Origin: Streptacidiphilus jiangxiensis
GTDB taxonomy: Bacteria > Actinomycetota > Actinomycetes > Streptomycetales > Streptomycetaceae
DNA: 64,000 nucleotides
NCBI RefSeq assembly: GCF_900109465.1
Contig: NZ_FOAZ01000012.1
Location: 186,001 to 250,000 of the forward strand
Direction: 5' to 3'
The notes under the pieces were generated by a model. The model made no database searches and was not told the origin of the DNA. It saw only the letters and a list, made by a program, of their open reading frames with translations. Positions 25,226 to 32,711 of this stretch are shown in pieces (within the stretch, counting starts at the first letter, position 1; each line of letters opens with the position of its first letter). Position numbers and translations under genes: made by a program.

Positions 25226-26275
25226 TCAGAGGTGACGCATCGCGTAGATGGAGCCGATCCAGTCCAGGCGCTCGTACTTGACGACAGTGCCGGTGTGCGG
25301 GGCGTGCAGCACCATGCCGTTGCCCGCGTACATGCCGACGTGGCTGTCGTTGTTGAAGAAGATCAGGTCGCCGACCTGCAGGTCCGCGGTCGAGTTCACC
25401 GGGGTGCCGTCGTTGATCTGGTCGTAGGTGGTGCGGCCCAGCGAGACGCCCGCCTGGGCGTAGGCCCACTGCATCAGACCCGAGCAGTCGAAGGAGTCCG
25501 GGCCGGTCGCGCCGTAGACGTAGGGCAGGCCGAGACGGGTCTGCGCGGCGGCGAACGCGGCGGCCTCGACGGAGTCGCCGGCCTTGCTGCTGCCGCTGCC
25601 ACCCGCCAGCGGCGGACGGCTGGAGCCGCGGCTCGCGGCGCCACCGGAGCTGCTGCCGCCGTTGACGACGGCGGCGCGCTGGGCGGCGGTCATCGAGTCG
25701 AGCAGCGCCTGGGTCTGCTGGACCTTCTTCTGCGCCTCGGCCTTCTGCGCGGCCAGCTGCTTGGTGGTGGCGTCCATCTGCTGGAGCGTCTGCTCCGCCT
25801 GGGACTTCTGGCCGTCGAGCTTCTGCTCCTCGGCCTGCAGCTGCGAGATCGCGGAAGCCTGGTTGGACGTCAGCTGACCGAGCGAGGAGGCCTTGCTCAG
25901 GTAGTCGTCCGGGGTGGCCGAGAGGAGCAGCTGGACGGTCGGGTCGACCTGACCGGTCGCGTACTGCTGGTTGGCGATCTCGCCGAGCTGCTCCAGGCGC
26001 GTGTTGACGTCGGCCTGACTGCGGGCGATCTGGTCCTGGAGGCCGCTGACCTTGGTCTGCTGCTGCTGGAGCTGCTCCTGGGACTGGTCGTACTTCTGGA
26101 CCGCCTGGTCGGCCTCGGTGTTCAGCTGCTGGAGCTGGGAGCGGAGCTGGTCCGTGGTCGGCTTCGGGGCGGCCTGCGCGCTCTGCGCGGACACCGCGAC
26201 GGCGGTGGCGGCTGCGGCCGTGAGCACGGACATCCGGGCGCGGCTGGGAGACTTGGGACGACGATGGGACGCCAC
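25226..26275 (-). CDS. NlpC/P60 peptidoglycan endopeptidase (paralogue 2, riboswitch-controlled)
   Basis: A 349-residue secreted hydrolase with the same plan as paralogue 1: a signal peptide to about residue 35 (ending QSAQA), a Gln/Lys-rich coiled coil (about 38-190), a Ser/Gly linker and a C-terminal NlpC/P60 domain (about 240-349) with Cys in SFDCSGLMQWAY and His in DSHVGMYAGNGM. The GTG start at 26275 is nine bases after AAGGAG. The 247-base leader holds a ydaO-type riboswitch, so synthesis should respond to cyclic di-AMP, a second messenger tied to wall and osmotic homeostasis. A strong hairpin ends the transcript. Confidence 0.93.
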   Translation of the reverse strand: MASHRRPKSPSRARMSVLTAAAATAVAVSAQSAQAAPKPTTDQLRSQLQQLNTEADQAVQKYDQSQEQLQQQQTKVSGLQDQIARSQADVNTRLEQLGEIANQQYATGQVDPTVQLLLSATPDDYLSKASSLGQLTSNQASAISQLQAEEQKLDGQKSQAEQTLQQMDATTKQLAAQKAEAQKKVQQTQALLDSMTAAQRAAVVNGGSSSGGAASRGSSRPPLAGGSGSSKAGDSVEAAAFAAAQTRLGLPYVYGATGPDSFDCSGLMQWAYAQAGVSLGRTTYDQINDGTPVNSTADLQVGDLIFFNNDSHVGMYAGNGMVLHAPHTGTVVKYERLDWIGSIYAMRHL

Positions 26276-26290
26276 GAGGGCGATCTCCTT

Positions 26291-26437
26291 CTTCCTACGT
26301 CCGCCTACCGGGTGAGCTGACGGGTTCGGACCAGGAAGCAGGTCCTACGACGCCTCACTCGGCCCGGAGTCGCACCGGCCCGCCCCTGGCGTCGATTCAC
26401 CCCGGGAACCATTGGTTCCCCGGCTCCGACGAAGTGG
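26291..26437 (-). promoter_or_regulatory. ydaO/yuaA-type (cyclic di-AMP) riboswitch
   Basis: On the minus strand the leader shows the conserved blocks of the ydaO class in order: CCGGGGAACC (26414-26423), GGGGTGAATC (26394-26403), GTAGGACC with its partner GGTCC, and CCCGTCAGCTCACCCGGTAG (within 26303-26324). These parallel the B. subtilis ydaO blocks CGGAGGAACC, GGGGTTAATC and CACCCGACAGCTAACTCCGG. The aptamer ends right at the ribosome site, fitting control of translation or of a terminator-like fold near the start. In Streptomyces this class is known upstream of wall hydrolase genes. Exact borders are estimated. Confidence 0.85.
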
Positions 26438-26528
26438 CCCTCCCCCTGACGGCCATGACGTCGAACTCGACGGTGACCACCGTTGCCACCCTGGATGGGT
26501 GAACGACCGCACGGCGGTTCGATGAGTG

Positions 26529-26558
26529 ACCCTAGTAACCCAACCGTGATCGGTTCAA
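26529..26558 (-). promoter_or_regulatory. Promoter of NlpC/P60 paralogue 2
   Basis: TTGAAC (26553-26558 reversed) and TAGGGT (26529-26534 reversed) are separated by 18 bases, matching the vegetative-type TTGACN/TAGRRT pattern of streptomycetes. The predicted start near 26522 gives a leader of about 247 bases that contains the whole riboswitch. Confidence 0.6.
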
Positions 26559-26719
26559 ATCCTTGTCAGAAAAAACTTCCGTCACTTTCGACACGGCGTC
26601 AGAGGATCAACGCTCCGTAGTCGGAATCTGACCGGGCGCCGACGACATGAGGGAGAATTCGGTCATTCCATCGCTCTCCGTACGGGAGCTGTGAGAGTCT
26701 TCACAGGCCCGTCGGCGTG

Positions 26720-27760
26720 TCAGATCCGGCGAATCGCCACGATCCCACCGAAGTAGCTCATCGGCTGAACCGACACGTCGTACCCGTACTCGGGGGCGTT
26801 GAGGAGCATGCCGTGGCCGGCGTAGAGGCCCACGTGGCCGCCGTTCTCCATCACGATGATGTCGCCCACCTGCGCGTCCGCGAGGGACGGCACGTAGGTG
26901 CCGACGTTCTCGTCGGCGTAGGAGGAGTGCGGCAGCGAGACGCCGGCCTGGGCGTAGGCCCACATCACCAGGCCCGAGCAGTCCATCCCCGCCGGGGTCG
27001 AGCCACCCCAGAGGTAGGGGGTCTTGCCGATGCGGCTCATCGCGGCCAGCATCGCGGTGCGGGCGGTGGAGGATATGCCGGTCAGGTCGATGTTGCCGGT
27101 GTAGCCGCTGCTGGAGACCGAGCCGTAGCCGCCGCCCCCGCCGCCGTTGACGGCGACCTGCTGAGCCGGGGTCAGCCCGTCCAGGACGGACTGGGCGTGC
27201 TTGAGCTTCGCCAGCGCCTCGGACTTGGCCTGGCTCATCTGCCCGAGCAGCTGCTGCTCCTGCTGGAGCTCGGTGGTCGCCTCCGCCTTCTCCCGCTGGA
27301 GGGTCTTCTCCTGGGCGACCAGCTCCTGGAGCAGTCCGGCCTGGTTGCTGGTGAGCTCGTCCTGCGAGGCGGCCTTCTGCAGGAAGGCGTCCGGCGAGCT
27401 GGAGAGCATCAGCTGCAGCGTCGGGTCGATCTCGCCGCCCGCGTACTGCGCGCTGGCGATCTGCCCGAGCTGGTCCAGCTCCGTGTTGATCTGTGCCTCC
27501 TGGCGGGCGACCTCGTCCTGGAGGATCGCCACGCGCGACTGGAGCGCCATCTGCTGGGTGTGCGCCTGGTTCCACTGCTCGGTCTTGGTCGCGGCATCCT
27601 GGCGGTCCGCGTCGACCTGGCTCTTGGCGTCCTTGACGGAGATCGCCGGGGCGGCCTGGGCGGCGGTCTGGGCCGAGATCGCCACCAGGGTGGCGGCGGC
27701 TGCCGTCATCACGGAGACACGGGCACGGCTGACCTCGCGGGGCCGGCGGTGAGAAGCCAC
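26720..27760 (-). CDS. NlpC/P60 peptidoglycan endopeptidase (paralogue 3)
   Basis: A 346-residue secreted hydrolase. GTG 27760 gives VASHRRPREVSRARVS, aligning with its two paralogues, with AAGGGA about 12 bases upstream. A signal peptide ends near AAQAA (about 35), a coiled coil runs about 40-200, a Gly/Ser linker follows, and the C-terminal P60 domain has Cys in GMDCSGLVMWAY and His in GGHVGLYAGHGM. The domain is more diverged than in paralogues 1 and 2. No ydaO motif is present; instead the leader has a 10-bp hairpin (27788-27828). The three genes look like a tandem expansion of one ancestral hydrolase. Confidence 0.9.
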   Translation of the reverse strand: MASHRRPREVSRARVSVMTAAAATLVAISAQTAAQAAPAISVKDAKSQVDADRQDAATKTEQWNQAHTQQMALQSRVAILQDEVARQEAQINTELDQLGQIASAQYAGGEIDPTLQLMLSSSPDAFLQKAASQDELTSNQAGLLQELVAQEKTLQREKAEATTELQQEQQLLGQMSQAKSEALAKLKHAQSVLDGLTPAQQVAVNGGGGGGYGSVSSSGYTGNIDLTGISSTARTAMLAAMSRIGKTPYLWGGSTPAGMDCSGLVMWAYAQAGVSLPHSSYADENVGTYVPSLADAQVGDIIVMENGGHVGLYAGHGMLLNAPEYGYDVSVQPMSYFGGIVAIRRI

Positions 27761-27787
27761 GACGGATGCAGTCCCTTCGCACACGGA

Positions 27788-27828
27788 AACGCCCGCAGGT
27801 ACGAAAAGGGAACGCGAGTGCGGGCGTT
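27788..27828 (-). promoter_or_regulatory. Perfect hairpin in the leader of NlpC/P60 paralogue 3
   Basis: AACGCCCGCA (27788-27797) pairs perfectly with 27819-27828 across a 21-base loop, ending 28 bases before the GTG. Its place between the likely promoter and the ribosome site suggests a leader structure (attenuator or binding site) rather than a terminator of the gene before it, which has its own hairpin at 27896-27923. Confidence 0.45.
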
Positions 27829-27895
27829 GAGCGATGAGAATAGTGAGCACAGGGTCGCTTGTCTCCCCCCGTGGGGGTTCCGGCCGGCTCTCTTA

Positions 27896-27923
27896 ACAAA
27901 CCCTCAAGATCCGGAGGGTTTGT
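27896..27923 (-). terminator. Terminator after the NYN-domain gene
   Basis: ACAAACCCTC (27896-27905) and its perfect complement (27914-27923) with an 8-base loop lie 16 bases past the NYN-domain gene stop. On the minus strand the stem ends in GGGTTTGTTAAG, a short T-rich run. Confidence 0.85.
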
Positions 27924-27939
27924 CGATCACGCCGGTCGA

Positions 27940-29319
27940 TCACGACCGCACGAGCCGGCGCAGCAGCATCGAGGAGGGCAGCGGGCGCGCGCCCGCGGCC
28001 TTCACCCCGTCCGCGACCTCGCGGTCGGTGGAGACCACGACGACCGGCCGGCCCTCCGGCTCGGCCCGCACCAGACGGCGGATCAGCTCGTCGGCCGTCT
28101 CCCCGGTCCGGCTGAACAGCACCCGCACGCCGCGCGGCGGCGGCGCCATCGGGATCGGGCCGTCCAGGTCCTTGCCGTCGAAGACACAGGTGATCTCCGC
28201 GCCGGTCTGCGCGGCCAGCAGACCGAGCCCGCGCGTCAGCTGCTGGCGCTGACGGTCCAACGGCATGTCCGGCCAGCCGGTCTTGGTGACGTTGTACCCG
28301 TCCACCAGCAGGTGCACCTGCGGCAGTTCGAGGAGCTGGTCCAGCAGGGCCGGGTCGTCGCCCTCGATGGCGCGCCGGGCCACGTCGTGCGGGGAGGCCG
28401 TCACCGGGGCCACCGCCTCCACCGAGTCGGCCGGACGGCCGCTGAGCGGCGCGAGGCCCAGCTCCCGCTGCAGCCCCTGGGCGCCCTGCACCACGGTGTC
28501 CAGCAGCAGCCGAAGCCGCATCTCCTCCGTGGAGCGGCCCTCGCGCACCGCTCGCCGGGACGCCTCCAGAGCCGTCTCCAGCTCACCCACCCGGTGCTTG
28601 AGCCGACGTACCTCGCTGTCCTGGGCGCCACGTTCGGTGGCCCCCGTGGCGCGCAGCGCCTCGAGCTCGGCCACGGCCTTGCGGGTGGCCGCCTCGGCGC
28701 GCTTGGTGTCGGCGGAGAGCGAGCGCAGCTGACGGCGCAGGCTGTCGCTCTCCTTCTTGAGGGTCTCCAGCTCGGCCTTGGCCCGCTCGGCGTCCGTACG
28801 GGCGGCGGCCCGGAGCGTCGCCAGCTCCTCCTGGAGCTTGTCCGCCAGCCGGGCCGACTCCGCCGCCGCGCCCTCGTGCTCGGCGCGCTCGACCTCGTCC
28901 CCGGCCTCGCCGACGATCCTGGTCCAGCCCGGGGTGCGCAGCAGGTACGCGGCGGCGGCCACGTCCTGCGGATCGGCGGCAGCGGGGACGGTACCGCCCT
29001 CCAGCGCCGCCACCAGGTCGGGCTGGCCCTGCCGGACCCGCTCCGCTATCCGTGACCGGAAGCCCGGCTCGGTCTCCAACGCCGCGGCGATCGCGGTGGC
29101 GCCGCGCTTGACCCGGGCCTCACGGGTGAACTTGACGTAGGGGCGCAGCCGGGCGGGCAGTTCGGCAGCGGTGAACGCGCCGAGGGCGTCGGCGGCGATG
29201 CCGACCACGCGCTTGCGCACCCCCTCGGGCAGCGGCCGCTCCAGCGCCTCGGCGCCGTCGCCGCCCAGGGCACCGTCCACGCCGTCCTCCGGCGTCGGCG
29301 CCTGGTCTCGCTGCTCCAC
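27940..29319 (-). CDS. NYN-domain (YacP/Rae1-like) putative RNase with central coiled coil
   Basis: A 459-residue cytoplasmic protein. Residues about 25-130 form an N-terminal helical domain, 135-275 a Lys/Glu/Arg-rich coiled coil and about 310-459 a NYN nuclease domain of the YacP type (PIN-like). Acidic residues for metal binding are visible in LLVDGYNVTK, CVFDGKDLDG and VVVSTDREVADG. YacP/Rae1 proteins cleave RNA at the ribosome, so a role in RNA processing or decay is likely. The GTG start has GGGAG close by. It stands between the hydrolase cluster and a zinc-ribbon gene and ends in a strong terminator. Confidence 0.87.
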   Translation of the reverse strand: MEQRDQAPTPEDGVDGALGGDGAEALERPLPEGVRKRVVGIAADALGAFTAAELPARLRPYVKFTREARVKRGATAIAAALETEPGFRSRIAERVRQGQPDLVAALEGGTVPAAADPQDVAAAAYLLRTPGWTRIVGEAGDEVERAEHEGAAAESARLADKLQEELATLRAAARTDAERAKAELETLKKESDSLRRQLRSLSADTKRAEAATRKAVAELEALRATGATERGAQDSEVRRLKHRVGELETALEASRRAVREGRSTEEMRLRLLLDTVVQGAQGLQRELGLAPLSGRPADSVEAVAPVTASPHDVARRAIEGDDPALLDQLLELPQVHLLVDGYNVTKTGWPDMPLDRQRQQLTRGLGLLAAQTGAEITCVFDGKDLDGPIPMAPPPRGVRVLFSRTGETADELIRRLVRAEPEGRPVVVVSTDREVADGVKAAGARPLPSSMLLRRLVRS

Positions 29320-29441
29320 GTCTCCCGCTCCGATCCGCCGTGCTCCCCAGGCCCCGGTCCCTCGTCACCTGGAGAGCCATTGTCCCCGTTGCCGCCCCCC
29401 GCCGTTCAATCCGCCACGATCACTGTCGCGCTCAGGCGCGC

Positions 29442-29708
29442 TCAGGCGCGCTTGGCCTGCTCCGCCGCCTCAGCGGCCGCGCCCGGGCGGTCCACCAGCT
29501 CGATCTGGTCCACGGCGTTGCACCAGCGGCAGCGCACCGACTCGACCGTCTCGCTCAGCACCTCGCGCTCCTCCACGCTCGGCTCCCCCGCCAGGTCCAG
29601 GTGGACGAACTCGACGACCCGGGAGGACCGGGTGACGTCGAAACGGGTCAGATTGCCGCAGAGCGTGCAGCGCCATCTGGTCGCCTCGGTGGGCAGCGGA
29701 ACGGCCAT
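29442..29708 (-). CDS. Small zinc-ribbon protein
   Basis: An 88-residue protein with two CxxC knuckles, C14-C17 (CTLCGN) and C60-C63 (CRWCNA), that should bind one zinc. The middle (about 20-55) is strand-rich and the C-terminus Ala/Glu-rich. The family is conserved in streptomycetes without known function; nucleic acid or protein binding is likely. ATG 29708 follows GAGAGGA by nine bases. It sits 122 bases upstream of the NYN-domain gene on the same strand, so a shared transcript is possible. Confidence 0.78.
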   Translation of the reverse strand: MAVPLPTEATRWRCTLCGNLTRFDVTRSSRVVEFVHLDLAGEPSVEEREVLSETVESVRCRWCNAVDQIELVDRPGAAAEAAEQAKRA

Positions 29709-29834
29709 GGCGAGATCCTCTCGTCGTTGTCTCTACCCGGAAACCCTATGGCCTCACGACCTGGCGCGGGCACGGTCCCCCACACGCCCCAGTGGGCGGG
29801 TGTCAGATTCGTCCCGAGAAGGAATGCTTCGTCC

Positions 29835-30650
29835 ATGGTCACCCTCGCGGCCCAGGGCCACTCGACGCGTCTGCCCCGTCCCGTTCCGTACCTACCGCTG
29901 GTGACCTGCTCGCTCATCGCGCTGTGCGTGGTCGTCTTCGTCATCGGCCCGGTCTCGGGGCTGGACCCCTTCTACGGCTCCGGCGCGTCCGCGGCCTGCG
30001 CGCAGACGCTCTACTACCACCGCTGGGGCGTGATCCCGGCCGAGCTGCTGACCAACTCGCCGCTGTCCGCCCGGCTCTCGCACCTGCACCACTGCGCGCC
30101 GGCCGGCGGCCTGCCGAAGATCCCGGCGCTGTCGGTGCTGACCGCCATGTTCGTGCACGGCGGCTGGCTGCACCTGGCGGGCAACATGGTCTTCCTCTTC
30201 GTCTTCGGCGCCATGGTGGAGCGCCGGGTCGGCCCGCTGGCCTTCCTGCTCTTCTACATCGCGCTCGGCTACCTCGCGACGTACGGCTACGCCCTGTTCG
30301 AGTCGGGCAGCCCGCAGGCGACGCAGACGCTCGTCGGCGCCTCCGGGGCGATCGCGGGCGTGCTGGGGGCGTACCTGTGCCTGTATCCCCGGGCGCGGAT
30401 CACCAGCCTGATCCCGCTGCTGCTCTTCCTGCCGCTGCGCTTCCCGGCCTGGCTCGTCCTCGGGTTCTGGTTCGCGGTGCAGTGGCTCTCCGTCCGCGCC
30501 ACCGACCCGTCGACGCCCGGCATCGCCTACGCCGCCCATCTGATCGGCTTCACCGGCGGCTTCGCCTTCGCCTGGCTGCTGTGGCGCGGCGGCGCCCGCC
30601 GGATCGTCGGCTCGGTCCGCGGCCGAGTGCCCCGACGGGCCAGGGCCTAG
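29835..30650 (+). CDS. Rhomboid-family intramembrane serine protease
   Basis: A 271-residue polytopic membrane protein with six or seven helices. The rhomboid signature HGGWLHLAGNMVFLFVFG, the catalytic S170 in GASGAIAGVLG and H235 in AAHLIGFTGG are all present, so it should cut membrane-protein substrates within the bilayer. A large outward loop (about 48-105) with several cysteines and histidines separates the first two helices. ATG 29835 has GAAGGA 11 bases upstream; ATG 29748 would add 29 residues and is less likely. The substrate is unknown; exported proteins coded nearby are possible targets. Confidence 0.88.
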   Translation: MVTLAAQGHSTRLPRPVPYLPLVTCSLIALCVVVFVIGPVSGLDPFYGSGASAACAQTLYYHRWGVIPAELLTNSPLSARLSHLHHCAPAGGLPKIPALSVLTAMFVHGGWLHLAGNMVFLFVFGAMVERRVGPLAFLLFYIALGYLATYGYALFESGSPQATQTLVGASGAIAGVLGAYLCLYPRARITSLIPLLLFLPLRFPAWLVLGFWFAVQWLSVRATDPSTPGIAYAAHLIGFTGGFAFAWLLWRGGARRIVGSVRGRVPRRARA

Positions 30651-30689
30651 CATGTGAGACGCAGGCCCTCGCGCGCGACAGGAGACCCC

Positions 30690-30971
30690 GTGATCACCGC
30701 CATCGTCCTCGTCAAGTCCAGCGTCGACAAGATCCCCGAGATCGCCGAGCAGATCGCGGCGCTGGAGAGCGTGACGGAGGTCTACTCCGTCACCGGCGGC
30801 TGGGATCTGATCGCGATCGTGCGGGTGCGCGCCCACGAGGAGCTCGCGGACGTGATCCCCGGTCAGGTCAACAAGGTGCCCGGGGTGGAGCACACGGAGA
30901 CGCACGTCGCGTTCCGCACCTACTCCACCCACGACCTCGACGCCGCGTTCGCCATCGGGCTGGACGACTGA
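30690..30971 (+). CDS. Stand-alone Lrp/AsnC ligand-binding (RAM) domain protein
   Basis: A 93-residue protein that is only the C-terminal effector domain of the Lrp/AsnC family: the beta-alpha-beta-beta-alpha-beta order is clear (ITAIVLVKSS, VTEVYSVTGGWDLIAIVRV, TETHVAFRTY). It lacks the DNA-binding helix-turn-helix. Such domains oligomerise and bind amino acids, and may modulate other regulators or enzymes. The GTG start at 30690 has AGGAG six bases upstream. It follows the rhomboid gene by 39 bases and is probably cotranscribed. Confidence 0.88.
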   Translation: MITAIVLVKSSVDKIPEIAEQIAALESVTEVYSVTGGWDLIAIVRVRAHEELADVIPGQVNKVPGVEHTETHVAFRTYSTHDLDAAFAIGLDD

Positions 30972-31002
30972 CCGGACGACCGAGGCGACCGCCGACGGGC
31001 GA

Positions 31003-32388
31003 CTAGCGCCGGGTGTCCGGCACGCAGCGGCCGCCCTCGGTCCGGTAGGACCAGGCGGAGCCGCCCGCGACCAGCTCCCGCACCGCGGCGAGGAAGCGGT
31101 CCACGTGCTCGTCGGGCGTGCCCGCGCCGAAGCTGACCCGGATCGCGTTCAGGCTGCGCTCCCCCGGCAGCGACGGCTCCGGCGCGCCGCACTCGCTCGG
31201 CGCCGCCTCCTCGCCGCCCAGCAGGGTGCGCACCAGCGGGTGCGCGCAGAAGAGGCCGTCGCGCACGCCGATCCCGTACTCGGCCGAGAGCGCGGCGGCG
31301 AAGTGCGAGCTGTTCCAGCCCTGCACCACGAAGGAGAGCACGCCGACGCGCGGGTGGTCCTCGCCGAACAGCGTCAGCACCCGCACCTCGGGCACCTCGG
31401 CGAGCCCGGCCCGCAGCCGCTCGATCAGCTGCTGCTCGCGCGCCTGCAGGGCGTCGAAGCCGGCCTCGGTGAGCGCCCGGCAGGCGGAGGCGATGGCGTA
31501 GGCGCCGATGACGTTGGGCGAGCCGGCCTCGTGGCGCGCCGGGCCCTGGTGCCACTCGACGGCCACCGAGCCGTCGATCTGCCGCGCGACGGTGCGGCTC
31601 GCGCCGCCGCCCGCCAGGTACGGCTCGGCCGCGTCCAGCCAGTCGGCCCGACCGGCCAGCACGCCCGCACCGAACGGCGCGTAGAGCTTGTGGCCGGAGA
31701 AGGCCACCCAGTCCACGTCCAACTCCCGCACCGAGACCCGGTGGTGGGGCGCCAGCTGGGCCGCGTCCAGGACGATCCTGGCGCCGCGGCCGTGGGCCAC
31801 GGCGGCGAGTTCGGCGACCGGCCAGATCTCACCCGTCACGTTGGAGGCACCGGTCACGCAGACCAGCTTGGGCCCCTCGCCGGCCGTGCTGAGCGCGGCG
31901 TCCAGCGCGGCGACGGCCTCGCTGACGGAGCGCGGCGCGCGCAGGTAGGCGACCTCGAGCCCGCGGCCGGGCCAGGGCAGCAGGGAGGCGTGGTGCTCGG
32001 TCTCGAAGGCGAAGACGCGGGTGCCGCTCGGCAGGGCGGCGGCCAGCAGGTTGAGCGAGTCGGTGGTCGCCCGGGTGAAGACGACCTGGTCGTCCTCGCG
32101 CAGGTCCAGGAAGTCCGCGACGGCGGCGCGGCTCTGCTCGAACAGGTCGGTGGAGAGCTGCGAGAGGTACCCGGCACCGCGGTGGACGCTGCCGTAGTAC
32201 GGCGCGTAGGCGGCGACGTCGTCCCAGACCCGCTGCAGCGCGGGCGCGCTGGCGGCGTAGTCGAGGGCCGCGTAGGTGACCTTCTCACCGTTGACCAGCG
32301 GGACCTCGACGTCTCGGCCGAGGACGGCGAGCGGCTGCTGAACCTGGACATCGGGGCAAACGGTGACATTACGGGCGACGACAGACAT
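31003..32388 (-). CDS. SufS-like aminotransferase class V / cysteine desulfurase family enzyme
   Basis: A 461-residue PLP enzyme. The N-terminal LDYAASAPALQRVWD, the cofactor-site DAAQLAPH and the lysine in AFSGHKLYAPFG are the class V hallmarks. The loop VRDGLFCAHPLVRTL places a cysteine where SufS has its catalytic Cys (HCAQPL), supporting a desulfurase-type reaction on cysteine or selenocysteine. An insertion of about 20 residues follows this loop (GGEEAAPSECGAPEPSLPG). ATG 32388 has GGAGGT six bases upstream. It stands alone, without suf genes. It could instead use another amino acid. Confidence 0.83.
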   Translation of the reverse strand: MSVVARNVTVCPDVQVQQPLAVLGRDVEVPLVNGEKVTYAALDYAASAPALQRVWDDVAAYAPYYGSVHRGAGYLSQLSTDLFEQSRAAVADFLDLREDDQVVFTRATTDSLNLLAAALPSGTRVFAFETEHHASLLPWPGRGLEVAYLRAPRSVSEAVAALDAALSTAGEGPKLVCVTGASNVTGEIWPVAELAAVAHGRGARIVLDAAQLAPHHRVSVRELDVDWVAFSGHKLYAPFGAGVLAGRADWLDAAEPYLAGGGASRTVARQIDGSVAVEWHQGPARHEAGSPNVIGAYAIASACRALTEAGFDALQAREQQLIERLRAGLAEVPEVRVLTLFGEDHPRVGVLSFVVQGWNSSHFAAALSAEYGIGVRDGLFCAHPLVRTLLGGEEAAPSECGAPEPSLPGERSLNAIRVSFGAGTPDEHVDRFLAAVRELVAGGSAWSYRTEGGRCVPDTRR

Positions 32389-32677
32389 GGCGGTACCTCC
32401 GGAAGCTGCACGTGGGTATGGCGAAACAGCCCCGCCTGGCAGGGGGCATGGGTGTACTACGGAGATGTGGAGGCCGGGACGGCCTCTACCGCATTCGCTT
32501 CTGCACGGGAGAACTCCTCGAGGGACACGCGCTTGCCTGGCGGCACCTCACCGCAGGCCTGGTCGTCACCCGGAGGCACCCCACCACGGTCGGAGGGTTG
32601 CCGGACAGCGAGCCGGGGCTTCAGCGGCGAACGCCGCGTGCTGTCACTCGTGACCTGATCAGGAGTATGCCAGAGGC
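32389..32677. other. 289-base gap between the SARP gene and the SufS-like gene
   Basis: On the minus strand this holds the leader and promoter of the SufS-like gene, including a hairpin of GCCCC...GGGGC followed by TGTTT close to the start, and a short hairpin GCGGCG-AA-CGCCGC at 32624-32637 just past the SARP stop. The plus strand carries the weak open frame at 32418-32711. No certain promoter could be fixed. Confidence 0.45.
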
Positions 32678-32711
32678 TCACTCCGTGGGCGAAGGGCGTC
32701 CCGCGATGTGA
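32418..32711 (+). CDS. Possible small ORF of unknown function (weak)
   Basis: A 97-codon frame from ATG 32418 overlaps the 3' end of the SARP gene on the opposite strand. It is Arg/Gly/Leu-rich with two Cys, no recognisable domain and no good ribosome site. G/C at third positions is lower than in neighbouring genes. It fills an otherwise empty 289-base gap. It may be non-coding. Confidence 0.2.
   Translation: MAKQPRLAGGMGVLRRCGGRDGLYRIRFCTGELLEGHALAWRHLTAGLVVTRRHPTTVGGLPDSEPGLQRRTPRAVTRDLIRSMPEAHSVGEGRPAM

Larger units (their letters stand above)
26276..26719 (-). other. 444-base intergenic region: riboswitch leader and promoter of NlpC/P60 paralogue 2
   Basis: The gap holds, reading leftward, a promoter (26529-26558), about 85 bases of leader, the riboswitch (26291-26437) and the ribosome site (26285-26290). 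The right-hand 120 bases (26600-26719) follow the stop of paralogue 3 and contain a small imperfect hairpin (GCTCTCCGTACGGGAGC) that may end its transcript. No credible coding frame was seen here. Confidence 0.8.

Noticed and set aside
26540-26575. A tRNA T-loop-like GGTTCAAATCC sequence upstream of NlpC/P60 paralogue 2
   Set aside because: The flanking bases do not form a T-stem and no acceptor, D or anticodon arms surround it. The TTGAAC on the other strand fits better as a -35 element.
29425-29460. Tandem GCGCTCAGGC repeats near the zinc-ribbon gene stop
   Set aside because: Only two and a half short units are present, partly inside the coding end; this is most simply low-complexity GC-rich sequence.
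29748-29834. Upstream ATG giving a 29-residue longer rhomboid protein
   Set aside because: The extra residues add no domain and ATG 29835 has a ribosome site; the shorter form starts shortly before the first helix.
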